This document shows, piece by piece, positions 1 to 6,187 of a stretch of DNA of 17,230 bases (the first letter of the stretch is position 1; each line of letters opens with the position of its first letter). Where the stretch lies: NCBI GenBank assembly GCA_046715235.1, contig JBKJZO010000076.1:1-17230 (forward strand), written 5' to 3'. This DNA comes from JBKJZO01 sp046715235 (GTDB lineage: Bacteria > Actinomycetota > Actinomycetes > BP-191). The notes under the pieces are model-generated. The model did not search any database. It saw only the letters and a program-made list of their open reading frames with translations, and was not told the DNA's origin. The translations under genes and the position numbers were made by a program.

Positions 1-1011
1 GATCATTGCGCCGACCACGCCGCCCGCCGCGACGCCGATGAGAGCCGCGGCCATCGTGGCAACCGGCGACAGCTTCACCGCCTGGCCGATGATGATCGGC
101 TGAATGACGTTGTTCTCGACGTACCCGTAGAGCACGAACAGGACGAGGCACAGAACGCCGGTCGTCGGGCTCTTGCTGAAACCCATCACGACGAACGGGA
201 TGCCGCCGGCGGCTCCACCGATCTGCGGCACCAGATCGAAGACCATGACGTTGAGGGCAAGCAACGGTGCCAGTGGCACGCCGAGCACGAGGCCGACCGT
301 GAGTGTGTAGACGCCGGCTATCCCGGCGACGAACATGGACCCCGCGACGTACCGGCCGATGGCGCGATAGGCGAGCCCGCTGAGTCGGTCGGCGAGCGGA
401 CGGCGGTGCTCGGGCAGTAGGCGCCGGGCGTGCCCGATCAGCCGGCCTCCGTCGAGGAGGAGACATACGGCGAGCAGCAGTACGACGCCGCCGGCGAAGA
501 AGCCCGAGAGCAACGACCGGAGTGCGGCCCCGAGTGGGCTCTGCTCGCCGGCGAGTCGTTCCGGGACCTGCTCGAAGAACGCGGTCAGCTTGGCGGGCAC
601 GTCGGCGTTCTCGAGGTAGGTGCCGATCACCGGGATCTGACCGAGTTCGGCGATGCTCCGCGGCAGCTGCTCCCCGACGCCAGCGGCTTGCCGGGTGGCC
701 GGCGGGATGAGCAAGAAGGCGAGTCCGACGACAATCGTGAAGGCTGTTGCGAAGACGGCGGAGACGGCCCACGGGCGCCGCAGCCGCAGCTTCTTCGTAA
801 CGATCTCGACGAGTGGGTTGAGTGCAAGGGCGAACAACGTGCCGATCGCGACAGCCGTGACGGCGGATGGCGCGGACCTGATCAGCGAGACGACGGTGAC
901 GACAGCCAGGAAGCAGATGACCATCGCGACGATAGTGCGCGGGTCGACGTCGTACTCAACTACGACCGGCTCATCGGCCGGCGCGGCGGTTGAGGGATTC
1001 GGCTGCGCCAC
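1..1011 (-). CDS. AI-2E/PerM-family membrane transporter, C-terminus cut by window edge
   Basis: The reverse strand is open for 337 codons from a GTG at 1011 to the window start, so the C-terminus is missing. Hydrophobic segments lie near residues 26-44, 48-66, 83-103, 165-186, 222-248 and 282-299. A long soluble loop at about 105-160 separates the N-terminal helices from the conserved C-terminal half. Two family signatures are visible: DLVPQIGGAAGGIP near 259-272 and YVENNVIQPIIIGQ near 297-310. The AI-2E exporter family (PF01594) holds polytopic proteins, some of which are autoinducer exporters or Na+/H+ antiporters, so the substrate cannot be read from sequence. The start has no Shine-Dalgarno; a TAGGCT hexamer lies 6 nt upstream, fitting a leaderless mRNA. 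It is divergent from a second family member. Confidence 0.9.
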   Translation of the reverse strand, partial: MAQPNPSTAAPADEPVVVEYDVDPRTIVAMVICFLAVVTVVSLIRSAPSAVTAVAIGTLFALALNPLVEIVTKKLRLRRPWAVSAVFATAFTIVVGLAFLLIPPATRQAAGVGEQLPRSIAELGQIPVIGTYLENADVPAKLTAFFEQVPERLAGEQSPLGAALRSLLSGFFAGGVVLLLAVCLLLDGGRLIGHARRLLPEHRRPLADRLSGLAYRAIGRYVAGSMFVAGIAGVYTLTVGLVLGVPLAPLLALNVMVFDLVPQIGGAAGGIPFVVMGFSKSPTTGVLCLVLFVLYGYVENNVIQPIIIGQAVKLSPVATMAAALIGVAAGGVVGAMI

Positions 1012-1016
1012 GTGGG

Positions 1017-1023
1017 TAGCCTA
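1017..1023. promoter_or_regulatory. Overlapping divergent -10 elements (TAGCCTA)
   Basis: The heptamer TAGCCTA reads TAGCCT on the plus strand, 7 nt before the ATG at 1030. On the minus strand it reads TAGGCT, 6 nt before the GTG at 1011. Both fit the actinobacterial TANNNT -10 element placed so that transcription would start at or next to the start codon. Only 18 bp separate the two start codons, leaving no room for separate promoters or ribosome binding sites. I see no clear -35 on either side. Confidence 0.5.
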
Positions 1024-1029
1024 GCCAGC

Positions 1030-2097
1030 ATGGAGTCGTCTGGACCGCGCGCGCGGCTGCGACTCTCGAACCGTTCCATCGCGCTGACCGCAGTGGTCTT
1101 CGCTTTGACTCTGCTGGCGCTTCGTGTGGTCAGCGCTGCCGGTCGCGTCATCGGCTGGATGCTGGTCGCAATGGCCCTCGCCGGTCTGCTGCATCCGCTC
1201 GTGTCCTTCCTGTCGCGCTTCCTGCGGCGCGGTATGGCCGCCGTACTCGTGATGCTCATCGGCGTCACGGTCAGCGGCCTCGTCATCCGCGGCATGGTGA
1301 CCGACGTCGTCCGCGAGACTCAGCGAGTGCGCGTGGCGGCGTCCGAGGCGACGGGCGAGATGCAGCGCAGTGGCCGGCTTGCCGACTTCGCGACGACGGT
1401 GAAGCTGCAGGAGCGGACCGACAGGTTCATCACGCGTATCCCGGAGCTGCTGTCCGGCGGTGGTACGGCGGCCGACAAGTTCCGCGCGGCTGCCACGCGC
1501 GGCGTCGCGTTCCTCGCGACCGCCGTACTCACGTTGTTCCTGTTGCTGCACGGGCCTCGGATGGCACGTGCAGCGTCTGATCAGATTGCCGACGAAGACC
1601 TTCGCGAACGACTGAGACGGGTGGGTGTGTCGGCGTTCCGGCGGGCGTTCGGCTATGCGCGCGGGACACTCCTGCAGGCAGCAGTAGCGGGAACTCTGGC
1701 CTATCTGCTCGCCCGTGGTGCTGATGTCCGGGGAGCCGGCGCGCTCGCGGTGTGGGTAGCGATGTGGGACGTCGTTCCGGTCGCAGGCGCGGTGGTCGGC
1801 GCCGCGCCGATCGTCGTCCTGGCGTCAGTGCAGAAGCCGATTTACGGCGTGCTGATTGCTCTCGCGTTCATCTGCCTTCAGGTTGCCGAAGACCTTCTGT
1901 GGCAGCCGGCACTCGAACGGCGGTCGATGCGCCTCGGGCCGTTCCTCACCATGCTTTCGGGCCTGGTTGGGCTCGAGATTCGCGGCCTGTCGGGCGCACT
2001 GCTGGCAGTGCTCTTCACGGCGCTCGCCGTCGCCGTACTCGATGACATCGCAACGACGGCCGAGGACCCCCTCGGCGAAGCGACGTCGAAGTCCTAG
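1030..2097 (+). CDS. AI-2E/PerM-family membrane transporter, divergent paralogue
   Basis: This is a 355-residue polytopic membrane protein. Helices lie near residues 17-34, 40-60, 68-87, 157-174, 214-229, 237-265, 270-288 and 318-336, with a soluble segment at 95-150. Family signatures are present but degenerate compared with its neighbour: WDVVPVAGAVVGAAP at 246-260, and EDLLWQPALERRSM at 287-300 where most members have a VENNxIxPxIxG-type stretch. It is therefore a distant paralogue and the transported compound is unknown. I chose the ATG at 1030 over the in-frame GTG at 1012 because a TAGCCT -10 sits 7 nt before it, which suggests a leaderless transcript, and because 1012 abuts the divergent start. 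The stop overlaps the convergent gene's stop in a shared CTAG. Confidence 0.85.
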   Translation: MESSGPRARLRLSNRSIALTAVVFALTLLALRVVSAAGRVIGWMLVAMALAGLLHPLVSFLSRFLRRGMAAVLVMLIGVTVSGLVIRGMVTDVVRETQRVRVAASEATGEMQRSGRLADFATTVKLQERTDRFITRIPELLSGGGTAADKFRAAATRGVAFLATAVLTLFLLLHGPRMARAASDQIADEDLRERLRRVGVSAFRRAFGYARGTLLQAAVAGTLAYLLARGADVRGAGALAVWVAMWDVVPVAGAVVGAAPIVVLASVQKPIYGVLIALAFICLQVAEDLLWQPALERRSMRLGPFLTMLSGLVGLEIRGLSGALLAVLFTALAVAVLDDIATTAEDPLGEATSKS

Positions 2098-2279
2098 CGG
2101 TGGTTGTCGTCCTCGTCGAAGGGGGCGAGCAGACTCTGTTCGACGGCGTCCGCCTCCGGTGTCTCGATACCCAACTCGAGGTCGTCGGGTAGCTGGTGCG
2201 CGGGCTCGTTGGTCACCGGAACGGCTTGCGCCAGGTCACCCTCGGCCGCCTCGATGTACGTCTCAGGGACTTGTGTCAT
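2094..2279 (-). CDS. Small acidic conserved hypothetical protein (61 aa)
   Basis: This is a 61-residue, strongly acidic protein without membrane segments, ending in DEDDNHR. The middle carries ETPEADAVEQS (about residues 39-49), a motif I associate from memory with short uncharacterised actinobacterial proteins; no function is known to me. I chose the ATG at 2279, with GGAG ending 7 nt upstream; a GTG immediately before it is also in frame. It lies 34 bp downstream of the DUF6158-type gene on the same strand and is probably co-transcribed with it. Its stop codon overlaps the stop of the convergent transporter gene. Confidence 0.65.
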   Translation of the reverse strand: MTQVPETYIEAAEGDLAQAVPVTNEPAHQLPDDLELGIETPEADAVEQSLLAPFDEDDNHR

Positions 2280-2313
2280 CACATGGCTCCACGAATCGAG
2301 TGAGTCCGGCCAA

Positions 2314-2625
2314 TCATGCGTCTCTGCCGTCGAGCTCCCGGCTGGAGTCGCGCATCCGCAGCGGGTCGGGTGCCGTGTTCTGCGGGAAGCGGCGCAGGTA
2401 CTCGGCTTCGAGTTCGAGCATCCGCTCCGTGTGCGCCTTCAACGCGTGCGCTGAGCCGTCGAGCAGCGTCTGGTGCCGGGTCTCGTGCAGGTGCGTGACC
2501 TCACGATGAAGGTCGGCGTCGTCCAGCTCGCTCGCGGGTACCCCGCGGGCGGTCAGCTTCTTGTCGGTGACGTCGATCGCGTCGGCCTTCCGCTCCGCCT
2601 CGTGCCTCAGGTCCGTGCGAGCCAT
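2314..2625 (-). CDS. DUF6158-type small protein (103 aa)
   Basis: This is a 103-residue, charged, mainly helical soluble protein. The central stretch ASELDDADLHREVTHLHETR (about 30-49), followed by an AHTERMLELEAEYLRRFP segment, matches my memory of DUF6158 proteins of actinomycetes, whose function is undescribed. The start is the ATG at 2625, preceded by GGGAGG about 6 nt upstream. The frame stays open upstream to about 2796 and would add 57 residues, but that extension reads through the inverted repeat at 2728-2794 and has no ribosome binding site, so I regard it as non-coding. A sigma-B-like promoter motif lies 34-59 bp upstream. It probably leads a two-gene unit with the 61-residue protein downstream. 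Confidence 0.75.
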   Translation of the reverse strand: MARTDLRHEAERKADAIDVTDKKLTARGVPASELDDADLHREVTHLHETRHQTLLDGSAHALKAHTERMLELEAEYLRRFPQNTAPDPLRMRDSSRELDGRDA

Positions 2626-2658
2626 GTGCGCCTCCCGTCTTGGGTTCTTGGGGGCTGC

Positions 2659-2684
2659 ATACCCGCGCCGGCGATTTCGTATCC
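2659..2684 (-). promoter_or_regulatory. Candidate sigma-B-type promoter (GGAT-N16-GGGTAT)
   Basis: The minus strand reads GGAT (2684-2681), 16 nt, then GGGTAT (2664-2659), fitting the published actinobacterial sigma-B pattern GNNT-N14-16-GGGTAY. It ends 33 nt before the DUF6158-type ATG, leaving room for the strong GGGAGG ribosome site. The csbD-like gene in this window has an almost identically placed motif. Motifs this short can occur by chance in GC-rich DNA. Confidence 0.4.
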
Positions 2685-2727
2685 CTCGCGCAGTGCCAGA
2701 CTGCGCATGGCGAAAACCGCCCGAGTG

Positions 2728-2794
2728 GATCAAGTTGTCGAAGTCTCGATCGGAAATCAGGCGTATTTCCCTGGGTTGCTTCGACAACTTGATC
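2728..2794. repeat. Nested inverted repeat: 16-bp perfect arms around a 6-bp hairpin
   Basis: GATCAAGTTGTCGAAG (2728-2743) is mirrored exactly by CTTCGACAACTTGATC (2779-2794). Inside the 35-bp spacer a second hairpin, GGAAAT (2752-2757) with ATTTCC (2765-2770), is nested. The element is clearly less GC-rich than its surroundings. It lies in the 208-bp gap between the end of the LigD polymerase gene and the DUF6158-type gene. Neither strand shows a T-run after the arms, so it is not a canonical intrinsic terminator. It could be a REP- or MITE-like dispersed repeat, a 3' mRNA-stabilising structure or a protein-binding site. Confidence 0.85.
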
Positions 2795-2833
2795 ATCTGC
2801 GGCCTGGCGGGGAGTGACGCACCTGCGTGGGCG

Positions 2834-3754
2834 TCAGGGGAGGGCGGGGAGCTTCTGCTTGAGCGTCAGCACTGGTGCGAAGAGGTCGCCGTACTCCTCG
2901 ACGCGGTCGAGTACGGTGTCGCTCTCGAAGCGCAGGTACGACGCGTCGCCCTTGTCGAGGCAGGCCTGCACCTCGTCCCAGGTGATCGGGGTCGAGCAGG
3001 TCGGGTGGCTGCGCGCCCGCAGCGAGTACACGCAGATCGTCGTCTTGGCGGAGACGTTCTGGCTCCAGTCGACGAACACCTTGCCGCCGCGCAGGTCCTT
3101 CTTCATGTTGTGCACGACTAGCTCGGGGTGCTCCTTCTCCATCAGCTGCGCGAGCCTTTTCGCGAACGGCGTCACGTCGTCGTACGACGTCGGCTTGTTG
3201 AGCGGCACGTAGACCTGCATGCCCTTTGAGCCGGATGTCTTGGGGAACATCTCGAGGCCGTGCTCGGCGAAGAAGTCCTTGAGCCACAAGGCGACCTGGC
3301 AGCACTGCACGATGTCGGCGGGCGCACCGGGGTCGAGGTCGAAGACCATCATCGCCGGCTTGTCCGGCGTCTTCGCGACGTGCATTGACGTGTGCAGCTC
3401 GAGGTCGGCGAGGTTGGCGGCCCACACCAGGGCCGGCAGTGAGTCGATGGAGCAGTAGTCGATGTCGCGCCCGTTGTCCTTGCTCCAGATCGGCACGGTC
3501 TTCACCCAGTCCGGCCGGTGCTTGGGGCAGTTCTTCTCGAAGAAGAACAGGCCGTTGACCCCGTCCGGATAGCGTTTCATCGTCAGCGGCCGGCCCTTCA
3601 GATGCGGCAGCAGCACCGGCGCGATGCGCGAGTAGTAGTCGATGACCTGACCCTTGGTGAACCCAGCCTCCGGGTAGAGGACCTTGTCGAGGTTCGACAG
3701 CGTGAGCGTGCGGTTGCCGACCCGCACCTCGACTTTCTGGCTCGCCGGACTCAC
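2834..3754 (-). CDS. ligD: LigD-type NHEJ polymerase/primase (stand-alone POL domain)
   Basis: This 306-residue protein is a complete archaeo-eukaryotic-primase-type polymerase domain of the LigD family, which adds or fills in (ribo)nucleotides at broken ends before ligation. The catalytic acidic pair is in FDLDPG (D139 and D141), the third acid is D229 in VFVDWSQN, and the nucleotide-binding SGSKGMQVYVPL lies at 174-185. Many homologues have SGSKGLH where this one has Gln180 in place of His. In M. tuberculosis LigD the POL, PE and LIG domains form one chain; here POL is separate. The GTG start overlaps the TGA of the ligase gene by 4 nt (GTGA in minus-strand reading), implying translational coupling and a shared role with the ligase and Ku. 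Confidence 0.93.
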   Translation of the reverse strand: MSPASQKVEVRVGNRTLTLSNLDKVLYPEAGFTKGQVIDYYSRIAPVLLPHLKGRPLTMKRYPDGVNGLFFFEKNCPKHRPDWVKTVPIWSKDNGRDIDYCSIDSLPALVWAANLADLELHTSMHVAKTPDKPAMMVFDLDPGAPADIVQCCQVALWLKDFFAEHGLEMFPKTSGSKGMQVYVPLNKPTSYDDVTPFAKRLAQLMEKEHPELVVHNMKKDLRGGKVFVDWSQNVSAKTTICVYSLRARSHPTCSTPITWDEVQACLDKGDASYLRFESDTVLDRVEEYGDLFAPVLTLKQKLPALP

Positions 3755-5199
3755 GCAGTCACCTCTCGCACGACGTCATGGGCGGGCTTGTCGTCGCGCA
3801 TCCCCTTGTACGACGGGTGGCGCAGCCGGTGCGTGCCGGTCCACTCGGTGAACTCGACTTCGCAGACCAGCTCCGGCTCGACGTACGTCGCCGTCTTTGC
3901 GACGGCCCTCGGAACCGCGTCGGCGAAGGGGCTTGTCTGTCGTATCAGCGACTTCATCGCGGCGGCGATCTCGCGCAGCGTCTTCTCGGTGAACCCGGTG
4001 CCGACGTTGCCTGCGTAGACGAGTTTGTCGCCCTCGTGCACACCGACCAGCAGCGAGCCGATCCGTCCCTCCCGATTGCCCTCACCGGCCGTCCAGCCGC
4101 CGATGACGACCTCTTGCCTCCGGATGTTCTTGATCTTGCGCCAGCAGTCGGAGCGCTTGCCCGGGTAGTAGAGCGAGTCAAGCTTCTTTGCCATCACGCC
4201 TTCGAGTTGCTGCTCTTTGCTGGCGGCGATGAGCGACTTCCCGTCCTCCGCGAGGTACGGCGGCGTGTCCCAGTGCGGACCGCGCAGCGCGAGCTTCTCG
4301 AGCAGCTCGCGGCGCTCGACGTACGGCAGCGTCGTCGTGGGCTGACCGTCGACGTACAGCAGGTCGAAGATGAGGTAGGCGACCGGCGTCTGCTTCATCA
4401 GCGTGCGGATCTTCGACTCGCTGGCGACGTGCATGCGGCGTTGCAGCAGCCCGAAGTTCGGCCGGCCGAGTTCGTCGAAGGCGACCACCTCGCCGTCCAG
4501 GACGAGCCGTGTCGAGCCCACCGCGAGACCGAGCTCGCGCAGCTCCGGGTACCTGATGCTGATGTCGAGGTTGTTGCGGCTGACGAGGCGCACTCGGCCG
4601 CCGTCGACGTGCGCGATCGCGCGGACGCCGTCCCACTTGAACTCATAGCCCCAGCCGTCCCCGCGCGGCGGGGCGGTGGCGCCGACGGCGAGCATCGGCG
4701 CGACGTTCTCCGGCATCGGCTCCCAATCGGCAGGCGCGGGGTCCAGCCTGCGGATCATCCACTGCCGGCCGTCCCTGCCGCCTGTTTGGAAGAGCACGTA
4801 CTCGGCGTCGACCCGCTTCCCGTGCAGGCGGAACTTCACCTTCGAGTCGGTCCACTCGAGCAGGTCGTAGGTGCCCTTGTCCCAGATCGTGACCTGGCCG
4901 CCGCCGTACTCGCCGGCCGGGATCTTGCCCTTGAAGCTGAAGTAGCTCAGGGGGTGGTCCTCGGTGTGGATCGCCAGTCCCTTGGCGTGCGGATCCAGCG
5001 GCACGCCCTTCGGCACCGCCCACGACACAGCGACACCGTCGTGCTCGAGGCGCAGGTCCCAGTGCAGCGCAGTCGCGTGATGCTCCTGTACGACGAACCG
5101 CGGCTTCTTCGTGCGCGCCTTCGGCGCGGCCTTGCCCGCAGGCTCCTTCGTCTTGGTGAAGTCGCGCTTGCGGTTGTACGTCTCGAGCTTGCCGGCCAT
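3751..5199 (-). CDS. ligD: NHEJ ATP-dependent DNA ligase with N-terminal 3'-phosphoesterase (LigD PE-LIG)
   Basis: This 482-residue enzyme seals double-strand breaks held by Ku. Residues 34-150 form the LigD 3'-phosphoesterase domain that trims 3' ends: QEHHATALHWDLRLE supplies H40, H46 and D48, and EDHPLSY supplies H82, which I align with the Pseudomonas LigD metal-binding set. Residues 165-365 are the adenylation domain: motif I FKWDGVR with nucleophile K188, motif III LIFDLLYVDG (276-285), motif IV LEGVMAKK (332-339) and motif V around WRKIK (353-357). Residues 365-482 are the OB-fold. The POL domain of classical LigD is missing and encoded by the next gene, which overlaps by 4 nt. The start lies 10 bp after the upstream membrane protein's stop, and a GGGGG run across that stop may serve as the ribosome site. 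Confidence 0.94.
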   Translation of the reverse strand: MAGKLETYNRKRDFTKTKEPAGKAAPKARTKKPRFVVQEHHATALHWDLRLEHDGVAVSWAVPKGVPLDPHAKGLAIHTEDHPLSYFSFKGKIPAGEYGGGQVTIWDKGTYDLLEWTDSKVKFRLHGKRVDAEYVLFQTGGRDGRQWMIRRLDPAPADWEPMPENVAPMLAVGATAPPRGDGWGYEFKWDGVRAIAHVDGGRVRLVSRNNLDISIRYPELRELGLAVGSTRLVLDGEVVAFDELGRPNFGLLQRRMHVASESKIRTLMKQTPVAYLIFDLLYVDGQPTTTLPYVERRELLEKLALRGPHWDTPPYLAEDGKSLIAASKEQQLEGVMAKKLDSLYYPGKRSDCWRKIKNIRRQEVVIGGWTAGEGNREGRIGSLLVGVHEGDKLVYAGNVGTGFTEKTLREIAAAMKSLIRQTSPFADAVPRAVAKTATYVEPELVCEVEFTEWTGTHRLRHPSYKGMRDDKPAHDVVREVTA

Positions 5200-5209
5200 G
5201 ACCGCGGGT

Positions 5210-5971
5210 CTACCCCCGAGGGCGTGTCAGAAGCCACCGTGCGATCACGGGCGCCGCGAACCACGCGAGCATTCCGGTGAAGCTGCTGCCGCCCACGATC
5301 CAGCCGAGGAGGGCCAAGGGGATTGCCAGTCCCGCGGCGAGCGCCGCCGTTCGGCCCGCCTCCTGTTGCCTACTCAAGCGCAAGCCGAGCCACGTGCCCA
5401 GCGACATCGCCACCAAGGCCACCACGGAGGCGAGGAGTTGGAGCCAGATGTTCTTGCCGGGCTGCACGCCGTGGTTGGCCTTGTCGATCACCAGCGCAAC
5501 GAGGAAGAAGCAGGCGACACAGGTGATGCCGCCTCCCATACCGGCTTGCCAGCGGCCGGTGGCCCGCGGCGCCGCCGAGCCATTGCGAGAGTAGGTGACC
5601 AGCCAGCGTGCGAAGAAGGGCGCCGCCATCCACGCAAACACGACGAGGCGGAGCGAACCGAGCATGCCCCAGGCCACTGAGGGAGGAGCCAGCAAGACGG
5701 CAAGTACGGTCGTGATCCAGACGCGGTCGTGCCCGGCAAGTCGCAGGACTAGCCAAGTCCCGATCGCGGTGCCGGCAATCGCGCCGAGCGGTATGAGCAG
5801 GTCGGCGGTACACGGTCCGTGACAATTGACGTCCGGGTCACGGTTCGCCTCGACGAACGCGTAGGCAGACGCTGCGAGCGCCAGACTGGTGAGACCGCCA
5901 CCGAGGCCCGCTGCGATGCGACTGTTCGCAAACACCCGGCGAGGGCCGCGTGGTGCCGGCAGGATCGTCAT
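5210..5971 (-). CDS. Internally duplicated polytopic membrane protein, first gene of the NHEJ operon
   Basis: I do not recognise this 253-residue protein. It has about eight membrane segments in two similar four-helix halves (about 19-127 and 144-252). Matching landmarks are GGGLTSLALAA with GGGITCVACF, GTWLVLRLAG (71-80) with GTWLGLRLSR (192-201), and FAWMAAPFFARWLVT (112-126) with LAWFAAPVIARWLLT (235-249). The linker at 128-143 is basic and hydrophilic. A CHGPC motif (50-54) occurs only in the first half, in a predicted loop. The ATG at 5971 has only a weak ribosome site. It ends 10 bp before the ligase start and shares its strand, so it is probably transcribed first in the ligase-polymerase unit. 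Transport, anchoring or mere co-location are all possible. Confidence 0.8.
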   Translation of the reverse strand: MTILPAPRGPRRVFANSRIAAGLGGGLTSLALAASAYAFVEANRDPDVNCHGPCTADLLIPLGAIAGTAIGTWLVLRLAGHDRVWITTVLAVLLAPPSVAWGMLGSLRLVVFAWMAAPFFARWLVTYSRNGSAAPRATGRWQAGMGGGITCVACFFLVALVIDKANHGVQPGKNIWLQLLASVVALVAMSLGTWLGLRLSRQQEAGRTAALAAGLAIPLALLGWIVGGSSFTGMLAWFAAPVIARWLLTRPRG

Positions 5972-6015
5972 GGTCCGAGGATCGAGTGATCAGCGGGTCG
6001 GCTTGAGCGATATAC

Positions 6016-6089
6016 GCACCAATTGACGGATCACCGCGATTTCGGGACCCGACCAAGCGTGGTGCGTACGGTCATTGGTCAATTGGTGC
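6016..6089. promoter_or_regulatory. Paired 12-bp inverted repeat in the Ku/LigD divergent control region
   Basis: GCACCAATTGAC (6016-6027) is mirrored exactly by GTCAATTGGTGC (6078-6089), 50 bp apart and 62 bp centre to centre, close to six turns of B-DNA. Each arm contains the CAATTG palindrome. Extra half-site-like copies of ACCAA occur at 6052-6056 (plus) and 6075-6079 (minus strand). The 216-bp gap (5972-6187) must hold promoters for Ku and for the membrane protein-ligase-polymerase operon. An AT-rich GTATAT (minus strand, 6015-6010) lies 39-44 bp upstream of the operon start and overlaps the edge of the left arm. An operator pair bound cooperatively or by looping is a reasonable reading; the regulator is unknown. 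Confidence 0.6.
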
Positions 6090-6187
6090 CGGCGAGCGGG
6101 CGTGGGTAGCCATAGCCGCGCTCGGGTAGGACGATCTTCGCTTGAGGCGGATCTTCCCCGTACCCGCCGGTCCTGTGGAGGCAGCAC

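Noticed and set aside
430..993. Plus-strand frame of 187 codons at the left end
   Set aside because: Opposite the AI-2E-family gene; Asp/Glu/Gly/Arg-rich shadow of a membrane protein.
2728..2794. Intrinsic terminator for the LigD polymerase gene
   Set aside because: The stem is strong but no T-run follows on either strand and the loop is long.
2626..2796. 57-residue N-terminal extension of the DUF6158-type protein
   Set aside because: It translates the inverted repeat, lacks a ribosome site, and the ATG at 2625 has a strong one.
3778..5280. 500-codon open frame on the plus strand
   Set aside because: It is antisense to the clearly conserved PE-LIG ligase, Arg/Ala/Val-rich with no recognisable motif; a GC-rich shadow frame.
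6104..6129. Sigma-B-like GGGT-N16-GGGTAG upstream of Ku
   Set aside because: It fits the pattern loosely, but GGGTAG recurs by chance here (for example at 1014-1019) and the distance to the start is longer than in the two better cases.
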